Shown here piece by piece: positions 7,193-8,199 of a stretch of DNA of 8,199 nt. The stretch comes from an uncultured Clostridia bacterium (GTDB taxonomy: Bacteria > Bacillota > Clostridia > Christensenellales > Aristaeellaceae). The notes below the pieces were generated by a model, which worked only from the letters and a program-made list of their open reading frames with translations, was not told the DNA's origin and ran no database searches. The position numbers and the translations under genes are program-made. Numbering within the stretch: position 1 is the first letter of the stretch; every line of letters begins with the position of its first letter. Location: assembly GCA_934663595.1 (NCBI GenBank), contig CAKUKM010000060.1:1-8199 (forward strand), read 5' to 3'.

Positions 7193-7429
7193 ATGCGGTG
7201 CAGCTGTCAGGTTTGCGGAACGTATATGGTGCATGCGGAGAGCCTCGAGCTCGGCTGCGTGTGCCCGGAGTGCGGCTATCGGTGCAAGGCGTGTCTGGGA
7301 ACGAACAGCGTTCTCAGCCGCGACGCGCTGCGGCATTTGAAGGAGGACCCGGCCGCGCTGGCCGCGATCTTTACCGAGCCGGAGGAACTTCCGGAGAAAT
7401 ACAATCCCGATGAATATGGCCGCGAATGA
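7193..7429 (+). CDS. Small eight-cysteine, probable zinc-ribbon protein
   Basis: A 78-residue protein that I do not recognise as a named family. The N-terminal half carries eight cysteines: CSCQVC (C3, C5, C8) and CVCPECGYRCKAC (C22, C24, C27, C31, C34). They form CxxC pairs typical of zinc ribbons or rubredoxin-like metal sites, enough for two four-Cys sites or a binuclear cluster. The C-terminal half (about 43-78) has no cysteine and is acidic and probably helical (LRHLKEDPAALAAIFTEPEE), ending in a Tyr/Asp/Glu-rich tail. The ATG has GAGG (7180-7183) nine bases upstream, at the end of the lactonase gene. The reading frame overlaps the sigma-factor gene by 20 bp, so the two are likely translated together. 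A metal- or redox-sensing role linked to the sigma factor is inference from this coupling only. It is too short to be a classical membrane anti-sigma factor and lacks the ZAS H-x3-C-x2-C motif. Confidence 0.75.
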   Translation: MRCSCQVCGTYMVHAESLELGCVCPECGYRCKACLGTNSVLSRDALRHLKEDPAALAAIFTEPEELPEKYNPDEYGRE

Positions 7430-7985
7430 GCGCATGGGCGCGGATGAGGCCGCGTATCGCCGGTATCTTCTGGGCGACGAGGCGGGCGCGGAGCAGCTGG
7501 TTCGCAAATACGGCGACGCGCTGAAGAGCTATATCAACGGCTTCATTCACGATTCCCATGAATCGGAGGATCTGATGATCGAGGCGTTCGCGCTGCTGTT
7601 TGCGAAGGAGCGCGCGATTTGCGGGGACGGCGCGTTTCGGGCGTATCTGTACAAAACGGCGCGCAATTTAACCATTCGGCACGGCAAACGGCGCTTTCCG
7701 CTCTTCAGCATGGACGAGCTGCCCTTTGAGCCGCATTCCGACGCGCGCGCGGACGCGGAGCTGATGCGCTCCGAGCGCCTGCGGGGGCTGGAGCGGGCGA
7801 TGAACGGCCTGAAGGCGGAATACCGCGAGGCGCTGTATCTGGTGTATTTTGAGGAAATGAGCTATCGCGAAGCGGCGGCCGTGCTGGAAAAGAGCGAGCG
7901 GCAGCTGACGAATCTGGTGTTTCGCGGAAAGGCGAGCCTGAAGGCGATTCTGGATCGCGAGGGCTTCTGCTATGAGGGTGAATGA
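7410..7985 (+). CDS. ECF-type RNA polymerase sigma factor
   Basis: A 191-residue sigma-70 family protein with only regions 2 and 4, the ECF layout. Region 2 spans about 24-92: ESEDLMIEAFALLFAK (51-66) is the core-binding 2.2 helix, and AFRAYLYKTARNLTIRHGKR (75-94) covers -10 recognition. Region 4 spans about 127-183: LKAEYREALYLVYFEEMSYR (134-153) then the helix-turn-helix EAAAVLEKSERQLTNLVFRG (154-173) for -35 binding. A short linker (about 95-126) joins them. I chose ATG 7410 because GGAG at 7393-7396 is the only upstream purine box; ATG 7416 and 7434 remain possible. The gene overlaps the Cys-rich gene by 20 bp and is last in the operon. No anti-sigma gene follows inside the window, so its control is unclear. 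The nearby Cys-rich protein is a candidate partner, by position only. Confidence 0.9.
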   Translation: MNMAANERMGADEAAYRRYLLGDEAGAEQLVRKYGDALKSYINGFIHDSHESEDLMIEAFALLFAKERAICGDGAFRAYLYKTARNLTIRHGKRRFPLFSMDELPFEPHSDARADAELMRSERLRGLERAMNGLKAEYREALYLVYFEEMSYREAAAVLEKSERQLTNLVFRGKASLKAILDREGFCYEGE

Positions 7986-7992
7986 ATTCAAT

Positions 7993-8031
7993 AAAAAGGG
8001 GCGCTTCCTTCTTATTTAGAGGGAAGCGCTT
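7993..8031. terminator. Bidirectional hairpin terminator after the sigma gene
   Basis: Stem 8001-8012 with 8018-8029 (12 pairs including one G-T), loop TATTT. It is followed on the + strand by CTTTAG, a weak T-tract. On the - strand it is followed by CCCCTTTTTATT, a good T-tract. It ends the right-hand operon eight bases after its stop, and could also stop - strand transcription entering from the right. Confidence 0.65.
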
Positions 8032-8057
8032 TAGACTATCGAACCCCCTAGGAGAGC

Positions 8058-8081
8058 TCGAGAGGGCCGCAGCCCTCTCGA
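8058..8081. repeat. Perfect palindromic hairpin, REP-like
   Basis: Positions 8058-8067 pair perfectly with 8072-8081 (10 bp, core CGAGAGGG/CCCTCTCG) around a CGCA loop. Neither side has a T-tract, so it is not a simple terminator. It sits in a stretch with other short palindromes (CCTAGG 8047-8052, GAGCTC and CTCGAG nearby) and looks like a repeated intergenic element, though only one copy is in the window. Confidence 0.5.
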
Positions 8082-8112
8082 ACTTAAAATCGAGCCCAGC
8101 GGCGTGTATGGT

Positions 8113-8187
8113 GGGCGCGGGATTTTTTCGCGAAGGGAAATCCCATTTCCCGAGAGCGAAAAAAGATTCCTTGCAGGCTCCGCGCCC
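8113..8187. repeat. Nested three-tier inverted repeat
   Basis: Three stems lie one inside another. The outer stem is GGGCGCGG (8113-8120) with CCGCGCCC (8180-8187). The middle stem is TTTTTTCGC (8123-8131) with GCGAAAAAA (8156-8164). The inner stem is GGGAAAT (8135-8141) with ATTTCCC (8145-8151) around a CCC loop. All 24 pairs are perfect; the only large asymmetry is a 15-nt bulge on the right (8165-8179). It could be a structured RNA, a terminator-like structure or a mobile repeat end. No known riboswitch or RNA family is recognised. Confidence 0.5.
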
Positions 8188-8199
8188 GGGGATTCTGAA

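Larger units (their letters stand above)
7986..8199. other. Structured intergenic tail; open frames on both strands but probably non-coding
   Basis: No convincing gene lies in these last 214 bases. On the + strand a frame starting with ATG 7982, overlapping the sigma stop as ATGA and preceded by GAGGGTGA, stays open for 72 codons to the window edge. It includes a second in-frame ATG at 8108. A - strand frame is also open from the window edge back past 7986. The + frame runs straight through the terminator hairpin, and its peptide is basic, low in hydrophobic pattern and shows no domain. Openness on both strands with dense inverted repeats fits a dispersed intergenic repeat better than a gene. 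Confidence 0.45.

Noticed and set aside
8030..8060. Possible tRNA T-arm on the - strand (GGGGGTTCGA)
   Set aside because: There is no complementary CCCCC to close the T-stem, and no acceptor, anticodon or D-arm around it.
8058..8081. Palindrome as a second terminator for the sigma operon
   Set aside because: No T-tract follows on either strand, and the operon already has a hairpin at 8001-8029.
1..8199. CRISPR array, insertion sequence, phage or defence genes
   Set aside because: No regularly spaced direct repeats, no transposase or integrase motifs, no terminal repeats with target duplications; all recognised genes are of ordinary metabolic or regulatory type.

Overview
The window looks like chromosomal DNA from a GC-rich, anaerobic Clostridia-type Firmicute, probably gut-associated. 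This is inferred from GGAGG-type ribosome-binding sites, GC-rich third codon positions, a single-chain oxygen-sensitive iron-sulfur L-serine dehydratase, and a Nudix protein of the Firmicute 8-oxo-dGTP diphosphatase type. No phage, transposon, CRISPR array, rRNA or tRNA is visible.

Left part (1-4386). The window opens inside the last 41 codons of a + strand SIS-domain phosphosugar isomerase (GmhA-like). It converges on a - strand Gfo/Idh/MocA oxidoreductase, and two hairpins separate the two genes, each carrying its T-tract for the opposite direction. The oxidoreductase has its own extended -10 promoter. Upstream of it is a two-gene - strand unit, a 652-residue LVIVD-type beta-propeller followed 15 bp later by ribonuclease Z (rnz).

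Centre (4387-4535). This is a divergent promoter region. One sigma-A-like promoter faces left to the propeller-rnz unit and a stronger extended -10 promoter faces right.

Right part (4536-7985). Five tightly packed + strand genes form a likely operon: a Nudix hydrolase, single-chain L-serine dehydratase, a lactonase/6-phosphogluconolactonase-like propeller, an unrecognised 78-residue protein with eight cysteines, and an ECF-type sigma factor. Neighbours overlap (17 bp and 20 bp) or are separated by 4-6 bp. The first three are metabolic or house-cleaning enzymes. The last two look regulatory and are the least expected members: a sigma factor with no recognisable anti-sigma gene, coupled to a probable zinc- or redox-binding mini-protein.

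Tail (7986-8199). This is a hairpin-rich stretch with a terminator, a perfect 10-bp palindromic hairpin and a nested three-tier inverted repeat. It is open in a reading frame on both strands and looks more like a dispersed intergenic repeat than a gene. I see no clear new defence or mobile system. The most interesting items are the Cys-rich protein/sigma pair, the propeller-rnz pairing and the structured tail.
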